From Eutrigla gurnardus (Eukaryota; Chordata; Actinopteri; Perciformes; Triglidae), in NCBI GenBank assembly GCA_963514095.1, contig OY741276.1, forward strand, positions 4,032,603-4,096,602: a DNA stretch of 64,000 nucleotides. The letters are read 5' to 3'. The stretch's first letter is position 1; the number at the start of each line of letters is the position of its first letter. Shown here in pieces: positions 35,531-46,420 of the stretch. Made by a program: the position numbers and the translations under genes. The notes beneath the pieces were generated by a model. That model was not told the DNA's origin, did no database searches, and saw only the letters and a list, made by a program, of their open reading frames with translations.

Positions 35531-36039
35531 TTGTGAGCGGCGCATTACGTATTCCGCTGGCGTATTTGGAACCCAATTAATCAAGCCGAGGAGAGGAGAG
35601 ATGCAGAAAGGATGAGATCGCCCTTCACGTTGATGAGGCCTGGCCGGGGCAAACGCTCAACCACCTGAGCTCCTAACAGCCATGCCGACACACAGGAATT
35701 ATGGCGATACCTTCCCTCTCTCTCCCTCTAACATATACTCTCAAGCTCTCTCTCTCATCCCTCCTCTTTTTCCCTCATCCCTCTCTTTGTGCTAATCTTA
35801 CAGAGTCTCACCTTCTCTTCACTTCTTCTATCAAATTTACCAAAAAGTCCAGGAGTTATTTTTCTGTGATCTGTTAAATACAAAGTTTTTGCATAAAATT
35901 ATCACAGTATTACCTCTAAGGAAGGAGTATTTTTTCTGCAGCGGTGCAGTTCTCCACACGTCCGGGGTCAAGCCGGTGGCGGCCGGCCACCGGCGGCCCG
36001 ATCGTTGGGAAATTGACCGTCTCATAGTGGAAAGAGAGA

Positions 36040-36256
36040 CGGAGAGAAAAACTCCAGTCCCTCGTTGACTTAATTTGATTCCCCTCCCTAGAAGGCGAGC
36101 CAATAGATCCCGTATCTACATAGTGCTCTGCACGGGGGTCTATAAATATTGACCCTCCATTTCCTGTGTGTGGCGTTAATGAAGCATTTAGTATACCCGC
36201 AGCATTATGGAGGACCTATGTAAAGCCACCTCTCCCTCTGTCAATGCCACCCGAGT

Positions 36257-36257
<1 letters not shown>
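36040..36257. promoter_or_regulatory. Candidate conserved non-coding element
   Basis: Unique sequence with CTTAATTTGATTCCCCTCCC, TATAAATATTGACCCTCC, GGCGTTAATGAAGCATTTAG and GCAGCATTATGGAGG. Ends abruptly at a CA microsatellite. Enhancer-like by texture only. Confidence 0.25.

Positions 36258-36295
<38 letters not shown>
36258..36295. repeat. (CA)19 microsatellite
   Basis: Uninterrupted CA run. Confidence 0.98.
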
Positions 36296-36297
<2 letters not shown>

Positions 36298-36808
36298 AGA
36301 TGGACTTAGGTGCCAAGAGAGCAGACTTCCAGAAGCCCGGTGAAAAAGGTCACTTTAAATGCCCTTTAAGAAGGTAAAACAGGAACCCGTACTCATCACT
36401 TTCTGATATTTTTAGAGTTTAGTTTATAAACCGAAGACACAAACTATTCTAACTTTGTCTTTTGGGTAAATCTGAAGAAGAAATGCACCGACGTATCACC
36501 TTGCTCATACATACCTGTTGCTGCTTCCTCCTCTTTCTGTCCACGGAGCATTAAAGACGTCCTCCTCTTTACATAGAAATCTTTAACTGATACGGCTTTT
36601 ATGATTCCAGGTTAGTAAGGCTTCCCTGTATGGATTCAGACATGAATCAGTGATATTAAAAGTAAGAAAAAGTGAGTTTGTTTTGACCAAAGGTGGCGCC
36701 GTCCCCACCGCCGAGCCTTTTATATTTTATCACACATCCAGTGTGAAGGACAGTTTCCCCAAAATGTCCTCTTGGAGTTTTCTCTCCATCACATCACCTC
36801 CTCCATCT

Positions 36809-36823
36809 CCCCCCCCCCCCCCC
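36809..36823. repeat. poly-C tract, 15 bp
   Basis: Homopolymer in a wider C/T-rich stretch (36780-36900). Confidence 0.93.
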
Positions 36824-37080
36824 ACATCCTCCCGTCTGTCACCCCCACTTCTCACCTGTCACCCCCTCACCTCACAACCAAACACCCTCCATCCTTTTTA
36901 TTTTGGGGGTGGGGGTGGAGGGTGGGAATGAAATAATTTTGTTGTGGGGTCCCCGGGCGGTTTTGTAATTTCATGCCTGTGTATGATAATTTTATGCTGT
37001 CCTGCGTCGCGTAACTCAGGGCTGCCAAATGCTGACAGGTGATAAATACGATCTTTTCCGCCCCGTGTGCAACAGACCTG

Positions 37081-37099
37081 AAAAAAAAAAAAAAAAAAA
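37081..37099. repeat. poly-A tract, 19 bp
   Basis: Pure A run followed by purine-rich G runs. No target duplication or SINE body is evident upstream. Confidence 0.97.
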
Positions 37100-37379
37100 G
37101 ACAGACAGGAGGGGGGGTCTGGGGTTTGGGAGCTGAGAAGTTGTGGGTGGGTGGTGGGGGGGGGGCTCCTATTGCTGTTCTGAGGCCTTGGTGGAAGCAG
37201 TGTGCACAGCGGTGTCGCCACTGTTGGAGCAATTTCACGGCTTGCCCACCCCACCTTCCCTCACCCACACACTTTCATTCACTTACAACCTGCCTCCCCA
37301 CATCTCCTTTATCTCTCTATCCCTCCCCCATCTATTTCACTCTCTCTCTCTCCCCCCCCCTCCTTCCCTCCATCCTCCT

Positions 37380-37421
37380 CTGCTCAGGAGAGACCGGGAG
37401 GACAAGAACCTTCAGGTAGCC
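37380..37421 (+). other. Possible 28-bp microexon (weak)
   Basis: A long pyrimidine tract (37315-37380) leads to CTGCTCAG, then 28 bases, then CAG|GTAGCC. The acceptor context is strong and the donor only fair. The enclosed sequence could encode a charged peptide such as RDREDKNLQ, but 28 is not a multiple of three and no neighbouring exon is recognisable. CT-rich simple sequence often produces such look-alikes. Confidence 0.12.
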
Positions 37422-37863
37422 TTGAACAGCAGGGATAGTGATCAGTGCGTTTCCTTTTTTTTCTTCTATTTGCTACCTTCAGGAATCACAGGAAACAAAC
37501 ATGTAGAGGGGCAGTTTTCCACGTCAAGGAGACATTTATGTGGCGAAGGGTCAGAAGAACAGGGAGTTGGGGGAAGGAAGTGACCCAAGCGTGGACGACT
37601 GATGGTTTTCTGAGTGACGTAATTATTCGCCTCCTTGCGTCGTGCAGTTAGAATGATGATATCCAGAGGAGGAAAAAAAAAAGTCCACATGTACACAGAG
37701 TACACCGTGACCTTCACATTATACCTGCATGTCATGTGCATTATAGGTTATGGAAAAAAAAACATCCGAAAGCGAGGTCTGTCACGTGCACACGTCGTCG
37801 GCTCTCACTTCAGCGTATTTGAAATTCACCTTCTCGACATGAATGTATTAATTTCCGCCAGTG

Positions 37864-37881
37864 TTTTTTTTTTTTTTTTTT
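37864..37881. repeat. poly-T tract, 18 bp
   Basis: Pure T run. Confidence 0.95.
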
Positions 37882-38247
37882 AAGTGCAGGTACACGCTCC
37901 TGATGGCATTTCAGCTTCGCAGTAATAGGAAAATTGAATGTGATCATTCCTCACTGCGTATCAGTGGATTCTGCACCATGTCCAAGAAATCCTCTCAATC
38001 AATCTGGAGGATGTGGAGCGAGGGGCGGGGTGTCTGCACCGCCGAGGTTCCAAGTCATTAAGCAGCCAGAAATTAATTGACTTCACGGTGCTTATGTGGC
38101 TGAGCGTGGGTTTAACCCGGGCTCGGCAGCCTCTATTAGTATTGTACTGCGTGTTCCTGCCGAGCTGCAGAGTCGGAGAGACAACGAGCGCAGATTCAAG
38201 TCAGCAAAAACTCAACAAATATAGTACGACTAATAAGGCGATCGGAG

Positions 38248-38380
38248 GTGTGTGTGTGTGTGTGTCAATACATTCCAAAATAACACACAGTGAGTCACTT
38301 CATGAGATACTCCCCCCGTCAAAGTGCACATGAATTGACCAGAGGCTTGTGGCAGCACACACACACACACACACACACAC
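38248..38380. repeat. (GT)9 and (CA)12 microsatellites in inverted arrangement
   Basis: GT at 38248-38265 and CA at 38356-38380, about 90 bp apart and complementary, as in the two closer pairs elsewhere. Confidence 0.9.
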
Positions 38381-38476
38381 TCAGACGTGGACCGTCCTCG
38401 AGGCTCTCTTTGACCTCTATGTTCGATCTCTCTTTCAGAATCCAATCAGGCTGAAGTCTCCAGAGGGAGAACAGAG

Positions 38477-38516
38477 CAGGAGGAGGAGGAGGAGGAGGAG
38501 GAGGTTAGGAGGAGGA
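38477..38516. repeat. (AGG)n trinucleotide repeat
   Basis: About nine AGG units, one TTAGG interruption, then two more. Confidence 0.95.
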
Positions 38517-38740
38517 AAGCAACAGGAGCTTAACACATAGTGTAAATGTGCATGCATGCCTTTGAATGTGCTGGGTGTGGTGTGTTCGACACCGCCAGCA
38601 TCAGGACTGCTTAGAGATGTGGAGTGAAGTTCTTCCTAAATCAGATCTTTGTTATCGGCAATCTGTGGCTGAAAGGCAGGATGAGTAGACGGATAGGTAG
38701 ACAAAAGGGGGAAACAGATAAAAACACTTCAAAGTTGACT

Positions 38741-38812
38741 CCCCCCCCCCCCCCCCCCCCTCGTGTGAATTTTACCTCCCCCCCCCCCCCCCCCCCCTCG
38801 TGTGAATTTTAC
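38741..38812. repeat. Tandem duplication of poly-C20 + TCGTGTGAATTTTAC
   Basis: C20 (38741-38760) then TCGTGTGAATTTTAC (38761-38775). After a CT dinucleotide the same unit recurs: C20 (38778-38797) then TCGTGTGAATTTTAC (38798-38812). The 15-bp unique part is identical, so the duplication is recent or an assembly artefact at a homopolymer. Confidence 0.95.
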
Positions 38813-39134
38813 AATATTCTGCAGAAATGGAAAAAAAAGAAACGTGAGAGTCTTGTGTGTTTATTCCAGCCGCGATCAACCGACTGACATCCGACAGGCA
38901 GACGAGCCTCGATGGATGTCAATCTGTTCCAGCTCTGTTTTATAGCCTCAAAACAGATAAGTCTTCAAAATGAGGCTCAAGTGTCACAGAAACAACCATC
39001 AGAAGTTAAAGTCACCTTCCAGGATGTGTAGATATGTTGTATATATGAGGATTCCTTTCACAGTTTGTTGTGTTTTTTTCCTCCAAGAGATGCAAAGAGG
39101 TTTTGGGGATCCGGCTCAAGCTCCAGATCAAACG

Positions 39135-39167
<33 letters not shown>

Positions 39168-39178
39168 TTTGTTTGTGT
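39135..39178. repeat. (GT)n followed by (TTTG)n
   Basis: GT run passing into GTTTGTTTGTTTG. Confidence 0.96.
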
Positions 39179-40184
39179 ACATGCGTGTGTGTTTTTTGGG
39201 TGAATGGGAGGCAAAATTGTAAAGCCTGTTTGAAAGGTAAAAGTACAATATAAGTGCAGCCTGTTTATATAACATAGACATTCTCTAATATTGTCAGGTC
39301 AAAAGTCTTTTAATTCTTCTTTGGATAAATACATCGGAATAAAATAATGAACTCCCGTGGAAAAATCTATACGATATGTAGCAAAAAGAAAGCCAACAAA
39401 GGGATGACTGGGATGTATTTTGTATGAGAGATATACTCCTTTATGCTGTGACTTTGACCCGCGGTGTCAGGATGTGGTTACAACAGAAACCCGGCATGCT
39501 GGACAAATCATTAAAACTATGTCAGGGAAAAAAGTCCCAGCGAGCTTAATAAAACAGTACGATTAAAATTCAAGCAAGGATGGTCGTTACGCACACAATG
39601 GCTGTCTGCTTAATATACGGCGGGCCGCCGGCCCCGGGTCTCTTTGTCCCAGGCCTCGGCGCTTTACTTGGAAAGAGCAAGGTCTTTTTTTTTTTACATT
39701 TTCACCGGCTCTGAGAAAACAAGCCGCTCTCGCATTCACGCTTCTCAGGCGAAAGGAGAATTTCGGTTGGAGGCTTGCTTTCACCTCCCGTCCACAGAAG
39801 CATCTTCCTGTCTCTCTCCCCCCACCCGTCTGTCTCTCTTCCAGGGCTCTTCTGTCGTCCCTCTTTCTTCCCCTTCGTTTGCTGCCGTGTTTCTGTCCCA
39901 GAGGCAGGTTTCACCTTCATAAATCAGCAGAATGTCAAACAGGTCTGAATGTCAAGGAGAGCAGCAGTCCCATGCTCCAGAAACTTTTTTTTTTTTTTTC
40001 ACTTTTTCTTTTCTTTTTGTTTCAATAAATAATAATCATAACTGTTAGAGTGGCTCCAGCTCCACACTGGACTGTCAGTCGTAAAGCACAGATGGTGTGA
40101 AAGGCGTTGAACAGGGAGATGTGTCTCTAGCAGGTTGATGGAGATTTGTGATAGGTGTGTGTGTGTACAGTATGTGTCTGTAAT

Positions 40185-40211
40185 GTGTGTGTGTGTGTGT
40201 GTGTGTGTGTG
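40185..40211. repeat. (GT)13 microsatellite
   Basis: Uninterrupted GT run, with a shorter GT run at 40155-40166. Confidence 0.95.
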
Positions 40212-41243
40212 AGCTCTGTCAGTTCCAGCACAAGGGAACTCCTAAACGGATCGGGTCACTGCTGATCACATGGCAGAGATAATGGTCCAAACAACCTTGA
40301 CGAGAGTGGAAGAGGTCTCTCTATTTAATTAGAAACTTTAATATTTCATTCTCTGCTATGCCTCATTAGAGCCCTTCCATCACACCCTCCCAGGCCCGTA
40401 CGCACCACCACACGGCCTTTCTGTCTCAGCGGATCCTCTTTGCCCACATCTTCTGTTCCAGCGCTGGAAAATCAGGCTACGAAAGGAAGAGAAAGAAATG
40501 TTTTTTTGTTTTTTTTTGTCTTCACAGTTTTGTTGCTTGAAAGGAAAGCGTTGCGATGTTACTGTAATGCCAGGTAGTGCCACAAGGTGGTGTCTGCTTT
40601 CGTTGTAACGTATTGAGAGTTGTGTAGTGTTAGCTGGATTGGTGCAGGTTAGGTTCAGTTTTACTGTCTGACGACTTTCCGAGCTAATCGGCTAGCCCGG
40701 ACCTCCTGCTAACTAGCCCCATGCTGCTAGCTGCCTCTACCTACACCATCCACGTTACATGCACCAACTTTCCTTTAGGATTTATTTATTAGCAATTATT
40801 TTTTCATCTAGCCGAAAGGTGGAGGTGGTGTGATGAAAATATGTCAATTTAAGCCGAAAATTCCCACAGCCTGGTGCTTCATGAAGGTGTAGCCACTATG
40901 CGTCATCACCATTGCATCACTTTCTGTCTGCCCTCAAATTTAGTAATGTGGAGGTCGCTCACACATCAACTCTGTTCAGATATTAAAATATTAAAGTAGA
41001 ATCTGAAGCTGAATTTTTTTTTAAAAACTATGACTACAAAATATTACAAAAAAATCTATTTATTTCATATTTTTGTATCAAGAAACATTTTTTTTTCCTG
41101 GAAAACAAAATATGACTTGTGCTTACGTCAGCTCATACCAACCAATTTCAACCAATAATATCATGACACCCATCCATCTATCCATCTGTAATGTGAGATC
41201 AGGAGTATACACATTGGCATCGCCACCATATATTGAGGGGGGG

Positions 41244-41495
41244 TCTCCGGAACGGTAAGTCGTAAAGACACGGGCTAAAGACTGGTGTGTTCAGAAGTCT
41301 CTACGACCCTCCGTTCCAGAGATATAAGCAGAAATCTGGAAATTGGGGTTAGGGTTAATGTTGGGGTTACTTCCTTTTCTTATTTTGGCTGTATCTCCAG
41401 AACAGTAACTCGTAGAGACACGGGCTAAATACTGGTGTGTTCAGAAGGGTCCGTTCCCGAGATATAATCAGAAATGTGAAAGTTGCGGTTAGTGT
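41244..41495. repeat. Two-copy tandem duplication of a hairpin-forming unit (150-bp period)
   Basis: Copy 1 starts TCTCCGGAACGGTAAGTCGT at 41244 and copy 2 starts TCTCCAGAACAGTAACTCGT at 41394. Both continue AGACACGGGCTAAA(G/T)ACTGG, TGTGTTCAGAAG, CCGTTCC(A/C)GAGATATAA and CAGAAAT(C/G)TG. In copy 1, TCTCCGGAACGG and GTCGTAAAGAC at the start pair with GTCTCTACGAC and CCGTTCCAGAGA at 41297-41322, making a two-part stem of about 23 bp. Copy 2 lacks the GTCTCTACGAC segment. The spacer holds GGGTTAGGGTTAATG (telomere-like words). Confidence 0.88.
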
Positions 41496-41577
41496 TTGTT
41501 CATTCTGATTGGCTCAGCTTCACCCTCAGCCGAGTCACGGGGCTCGTTCCAGATTCACGTGAGGCATATTTTATATC

Positions 41578-41772
41578 GTGAAAGTAAACATTCAAATATC
41601 TGAAGCTCGCGTTACCAAACACCAAGAAGAAATACTGACTCATGTCCGGGTTGGAGGACTCGTTCCTGCACCACTCGTCATGTGTGGAGGCTCGAACGCC
41701 CGGCTGTCCACCGGTTACTCCACACAGCAGCTCGGGTCCTCTTCACCGTTTTATAACCACGGGGACCAATAA
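41578..41772 (+). other. CpG-containing open frame of unknown meaning
   Basis: A 64-codon frame in a modestly CpG-rich patch immediately 3' of the hairpin duplication. No domain is recognised and I do not call it a gene. It may be part of the same repeated unit or the edge of an unrecognised element. Confidence 0.15.
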
Positions 41773-42039
41773 GACCTCATCTGTTCTCTATGCTTTTTAT
41801 CTTTTGTCTGGTATCACAGAGGTGGGTGGGGGGTCTCATGTCTGGTGAGGGGAGGGAAGGCTTCGCCCGATCACTCTCTGTCGTCCCGGAGGCCCCCGGC
41901 CCTAATAATGGGCGGCAGGAATGTGATGACAGGACACTTTAAGGGCGATTCTGTTCAAGGGCACGTCACTCTGTCACTGACAACACTTTAATCCTGATCA
42001 AGGCGTCTGACTGGACGCTGCTCACCCGCCCTCCCTCTG

Positions 42040-42108
<69 letters not shown>

Positions 42109-42110
42109 AT
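42040..42110. repeat. (CT)n(TA)n compound microsatellite
   Basis: About 24 bp of CT followed by about 45 bp of TA with small breaks. Compare 343-406. Confidence 0.96.
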
Positions 42111-42284
42111 ATATACGGTATATGTACTGTCGGCCTCAACACAAACAGCCGAGGTTTGAAATCAACACACGTTGCCTTATAATGAACCCAATGTGACAAA
42201 ACTCAAATCGTCGGAAATTAGCATTGCATTATAATTACAGGCACATTATAAGGATTTATGCAAAGTAGTGTTTTTATTGTCTGC

Positions 42285-42288
<4 letters not shown>

Positions 42289-42315
<27 letters not shown>
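42289..42315. repeat. (GT)13 microsatellite
   Basis: Uninterrupted GT run. Confidence 0.96.
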
Positions 42316-42352
42316 GTACATTGTATGTTTGTGTGTAAGCAGGCATAGAAGA

Positions 42353-42370
42353 GGGGGGGGGGGGGGGGGG
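42353..42370. repeat. poly-G tract, 18 bp
   Basis: Pure G homopolymer about 40 bp after the GT run. Confidence 0.96.
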
Positions 42371-42519
42371 CATAAAATATGAATGATAATTACGAGGAAG
42401 AGGTTGGGACGCAGATGAAAGGCCTCGTATTGATTCTTGAAAGGACCTGACAGCTTGGCTGAATGTTTTATTTCCTCCGCATTGTTTGTTTTGCATATAA
42501 AGGATTCCATTTTCTTGTG

Positions 42520-42660
42520 AATTTTGATTGCGGCGAAGACGGCGGACCCCGCCGCGGCGGCGGCGGCGGACGAGAGCCGTGTTAACTGTTTAGAGACAGC
42601 GAAGGGGGGATCTGGGATGTGTGTGACCCCCGCGGCGGTCCCTCTACCTGTCAAATCCCC
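42520..42660. other. CpG-rich patch with (CGG)n
   Basis: A run of CGG/GCC triplets around 42538-42570 followed by CCCCCGCGGCGGTCC. A short plus frame (42524-42739) would give an Ala run but shows no domain. Could be a small CpG-rich regulatory element, with no promoter motif set like that at 8285-8600. Confidence 0.3.
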
Positions 42661-43164
42661 ACCAACACTGACAGACATGCAAAGGTGTATGATAATGGCC
42701 TGGAAACAAAGAGGAGGGGAAAAAAGGATGGATTCATAAATATTCCCTGCTTAGAAACCAGCGAGCTTTGTGCTTTTACATATCACCGATCCCACACACA
42801 CACACGTGCACACATTTAGGTAATGAAAAGTCAAGCGTGAAAACATGGATCCGGATCTGGTGAGCCCACCATGAGCGCTGGAATGCATCGGCGTGTAGCG
42901 TCCCGGCCCAATGTAAACAGCCAGCGCACGTGTGTGCACGCCTCCCTCCTCTCAAGCTGCTTTCCATTTCCCCCCGGTGCCCATTTCTCCTCGTTCAGAC
43001 CTTTGTTCCGCCAGCTACCACAGACCTGATCCCACCGCAGGATTTCATACTGTACACAAACACGGCGTCCGGATCCCCCAAACCCCCCTCTCCGAGTCCA
43101 GCTGTCCTCGCCATCATGTCGTAAAGATAGCAGGCCTGAACTTTGGGAACATCAACAATCCACC

Positions 43165-43172
43165 CTTTTGAC
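43165..43172. repeat. 8-bp target-site duplication, left copy
   Basis: CTTTTGAC, repeated exactly at 43502-43509 on the other side of the miniature element. An 8-bp duplication is the signature of hAT-superfamily insertion. Confidence 0.92.
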
Positions 43173-43501
43173 TAGAGTTGTTCCGATTCCGATACCAGTA
43201 TCAGAAATGCCTCCGATGCTGCAGAAAATGCTGGCATCGGGATCGGCGAGTACTGGAGTCCAGGCACCGATCCGATACCACGTAATTTATTAGAAATAGG
43301 AATTTATTTACTGGTTAGCTCCGTTAGCTTTGACACAGTTCTTCTTCACCGCTCTTAAAACAGTGGTGCTGTGCTGCCATCGGCAGCTGCTGTTTTAGAG
43401 GGGCGAAGAAGAATTGATCACCTGACACCTGTTAAAAGGAGCTAATGTTAGCGCTTCATGTTGGCGGTTTGGTGTCGGTACTTGGTATCGGAACATCTCT
43501 A
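43173..43501. mobile_element. Complete hAT-type MITE, 329 bp
   Basis: The left terminus reads TAGAGTTGTTCCGATTCCGA. The reverse complement of the right terminus reads TAGAGATGTTCCGATACC. The interior keeps GAAATGCCTCCGATGCTGCA, GCATCGGGATCGGCGAGTAC and TGGAGTCCAGGCACCGATCC, phrases I know from a widespread fish repeat. An internal foldback pairs TTCTTCTTCACCGCTCTTAA (from about 43341) with the GGGGCGAAGAAGAA stretch near 43400-43413. No transposase is encoded, so a hAT transposase would be needed in trans. The exact 8-bp target duplication shows the insertion is well preserved. Confidence 0.92.
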
Positions 43502-43509
43502 CTTTTGAC
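43502..43509. repeat. 8-bp target-site duplication, right copy
   Basis: CTTTTGAC, identical to 43165-43172. Confidence 0.92.
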
Positions 43510-44900
43510 CAGGCCATTCTAGCAAATGGAAGAGTCGGCATCTCTTTGGCCTGAAATCAGTTCTTTTGGAGTCTTTACCCAAATCACTAACCTCTAGCAG
43601 AGTTCAGTGAGTTTTACGTGACCAAGTTTTCATATCCAAACCATTGCAACACAGATATTCATTTCAAAATGCATATTTTAAAAGCCAAATGCCATGTGTC
43701 CATTCAGAAACGATGCCTCTGTTAATCCGGAGACGTAGCTAACATTTGAAAGTCTTGAAAACACATTTCCCCTGTATGGAACAATAGTAGTCGTTTCTTT
43801 TGATCATTCTACTTAAATATAGAAAGCAAAGTTCCAACTTCATATTAAGGCATGTGCCTTTTTGCCAATCCAGCTGTTTCTTGTAGCTCGTTAACTAAAG
43901 TTGCTGCCGGTCTAAAAACACGACTTGATCACAATAAATAACGTTATTTAACAGAATGGACCTCACAAAATTACACAATGAATTATTATTGTTATTTATA
44001 TCTGCCTGATCATTTCCAGATTGAATTTTTTGTCGTTTGTGTCATAATAAATATGTAATACTGTATTGATCTTTCGAGGAAATTCTCCTTCTGCTTGTAG
44101 AGCGGGGCCAAAGGTCGGGGTAAATCACAGCGCTCTGACTCTGGAGGAGATGCTTTTATATACATATACATACATATCTTTCCCATCATTATTTATCAGT
44201 GGATGCATGTGCACTACTTGCTATCCGCCTTCATCCTCACTGTCACTAAACAACACTTGTTATGCAGCAGCATAAAGATATTTTTTTCCTTCCCGTGATA
44301 CGAGAGCAGCACCAGATGATCTAGTCAGACATCTGCTATGCAAAATAAGAGCTTCTGTGGCTTCTTTCTTTCTTTTTTTTGTTAAGCATTCATCTTTATG
44401 TTCAAAACATAAGTATATTTTTGAAAAAAAATCTCTTTAAAAACATTTTTTCACCCCAGTTTCCAATTAAAGTAAGCAGTAAAAAGAACAGCTGACAGAA
44501 ACCCGTGGTGAAGGAGAGAGTAGCTCTGAATTTATAAATGTGTAATTGAAACACAGGAACAGACTGGATGACACATCCTCTACGTTTTACTGCCCGGCCC
44601 CGCCTGAAGGATACATGTATCATGTCCGTACACATTTTTATTTAACTTACATGGACTTTTTCCACGTTTCCATACCATTCCTGCGTAACCTCTCACAGTT
44701 AAATTCCTAACACACACTTAACCGACAGTTCCACCATCTTAAAATGTCACTCCTCATCCCGCCGTCACCCCCATTTCAAACCATCACCCCCATCAATGCC
44801 ATTTTGCTCCTGGGCTGAAAAGCAATTGAAACAATTTTCTTGCAGAGAATTATTGTCCTTAATTGCAATGAAGGGCACGTTTTTCCCGTCATTCCTTGGG
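43510..44900. other. Unique sequence with a possible repeat fragment
   Basis: At 44055-44090, TGTATTGATCTTTCGAGGAA followed by ATTCTCCTTCTGC resembles the ATTGATC...GGAAATTC core of the common fish repeat also suggested at 23834, in a different variant. Otherwise AT-rich unique DNA with no gene. Confidence 0.3.
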
Positions 44901-44904
44901 AGTT

Positions 44905-44905
44905 T

Positions 44906-44998
<93 letters not shown>
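44905..44998. repeat. (CT)n(CA)n(CT)n compound microsatellite
   Basis: CT run with one TTT break, a central CACACACACACA (44950-44961) and a second CT run. The polypyrimidine strand has triplex potential. Confidence 0.97.
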
Positions 44999-45000
<2 letters not shown>

Positions 45001-45123
45001 GTGGAAACGTAGGCATCGCCACCGAGCGTGGGCCCTCTGAAAGAGGTCATAATTACATCCTTCAGTATGCTCGCCGTCGGCAAGGATTTTACGCCTCATA
45101 ATTATTAAATGGCAGATTCACTC

Positions 45124-45126
<3 letters not shown>

Positions 45127-45158
<32 letters not shown>

Positions 45159-45199
45159 ATGTGTGTGTGTGTGTGTGTGTGTCTGTGTGTGTGTGTGTG

Positions 45200-45266
<67 letters not shown>

Positions 45267-45328
45267 GTGTGTGTGTGTGTGTGCATGTGCGTGTGTGTGT
45301 GTGTGTGTGTGTGCGTGTGTGCGTGTGT
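45127..45328. repeat. 202-bp interrupted (GT)n, the largest microsatellite in the window
   Basis: About 100 GT units with scattered single-base changes (GC, CA and TC interruptions near 45158, 45182, 45206, 45262, 45284-45290, 45314 and 45322). The recurrent CG/CA interruptions repeat in short higher-order blocks, suggesting internal duplication. Only 130 bp separates it from the CT/CA repeat before it. Confidence 0.98.
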
Positions 45329-46120
45329 TAAAACGCAGGGTGAAAAGAGTTTGAATTTGTTCTCCAGTAATCGAGCGAGAGGAGAACTGTTTGTGTATTC
45401 CGTGCACACACTTAGCCAAAAGTTCTCTCCGGTGGGAGAAGTTGAAGGAAACTCTGCAGCAGCAGCTTCGTCTCACCAACGTCTCACCAATCACACATCA
45501 GCGTTTATCGGCTTTCCACCGGAGTAAACAACGCACGGATGGCATCGAAACTCATCTAGATATTTTCCAGGGGCGCGGCAAATTGATTTCAAGTTTAGAA
45601 TATTAGTACTGTAGAAGAGAATAGAGTCCCAAATAGATCAATTATTTGGTAATTGTTATTGAGACGTTGGTAATTGATGTTGGAGTTGGTGGGGCCGAGT
45701 GCCGTCCTAACAAGATAAACTCCAGTCTGCTCAACTTCTCCTCTTTTCAGCATCATTTCCATATCATAATTATATTGTCTCATTCACAGCTGAGATAACA
45801 CCCCACACTCTCCATCCGTAATCTCCCTCCCATCTCTCTCCTCCCTTTTCTGCCTCGGGTTGCTCTTCTTATAAACTTTACGCCAGAAAAAGAAAAAGAA
45901 CATCATCTTAATAAGTCATTAGATTTTGTCTTTTCTCACAAAAAAAACCCCAAAAAGGATGCCAAGATAATTATCCTCATTCCTGTTGCACTCAGAGACT
46001 TTTGTAAGGAAAACATGCTGAAGTGTGTTATTCAAACGTTCATTTAGAGACCAAACAGGCTTGATTTAATAAAAAGATCTTTAAAAAGCTGGTAGAAGTT
46101 GTTGAGATAGATGGTGTTTG
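45329..46120. other. Unique sequence, no gene seen
   Basis: Contains AT-rich words such as CAAATAGATCAATTATTTGG near 45634. No coding or repeat signal. Confidence 0.4.
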
Positions 46121-46420
46121 AGCACACGTGAGTGATTGAGAGGCTTACAGCATGCCAGATTCCATCTCGGCAGCCCCGCCCCCTTTCCCCGCAGCGCTCT
46201 CCATTGATGAAGTAATGCCGGAGATGATAATTGATTGGCACTTATCACAGACCCGGCTCAGGCCCACTCCTCACTCCACTCCGCTCAACTCCTCCAAGGA
46301 ATTCATTATGCAAAGAGACCAGTTAGGTGTGATGGAATATTTTACTTTATTATAACCAACAGGAGAGAAAAACAATTAGAGCGTCCTGTTATACCCCCCC
46401 TACTCCTGCTAATTGTTTCC
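46121..46420. promoter_or_regulatory. Candidate conserved non-coding element
   Basis: Unique block with CTCCATTGATGAAGTAATGC, GATGATAATTGATTGGCACT, TTATCACAGACC and GGAATTCATTATGCAAAGAG (an octamer-like ATGCAAAG). A SOX/POU/homeodomain-type word mix with no ORF support. Function inferred. Confidence 0.32.

Larger units (their letters stand above)
38813..41240. other. Unique sequence with two GT repeats, no gene seen
   Basis: Holds (GT)n plus (TTTG)n at 39135-39178 and (GT)n at 40185-40211, and poly-T near 39988-39999. 40560-40760 is moderately CpG-containing. No exon, no mobile-element ends. Confidence 0.45.

Noticed and set aside
41344..41370. GGGTTAGGGTTAATG telomere-like words
   Set aside because: Only two partial units, so not an interstitial telomere array. 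They are part of the tandem-duplicated unit's spacer.
45089..45527. Very long His-Thr and Val-Cys repeat proteins on both strands
   Set aside because: Pure translation of the GT/AC microsatellite. The same applies to the frames at 13417, 30792, 54790 and others.
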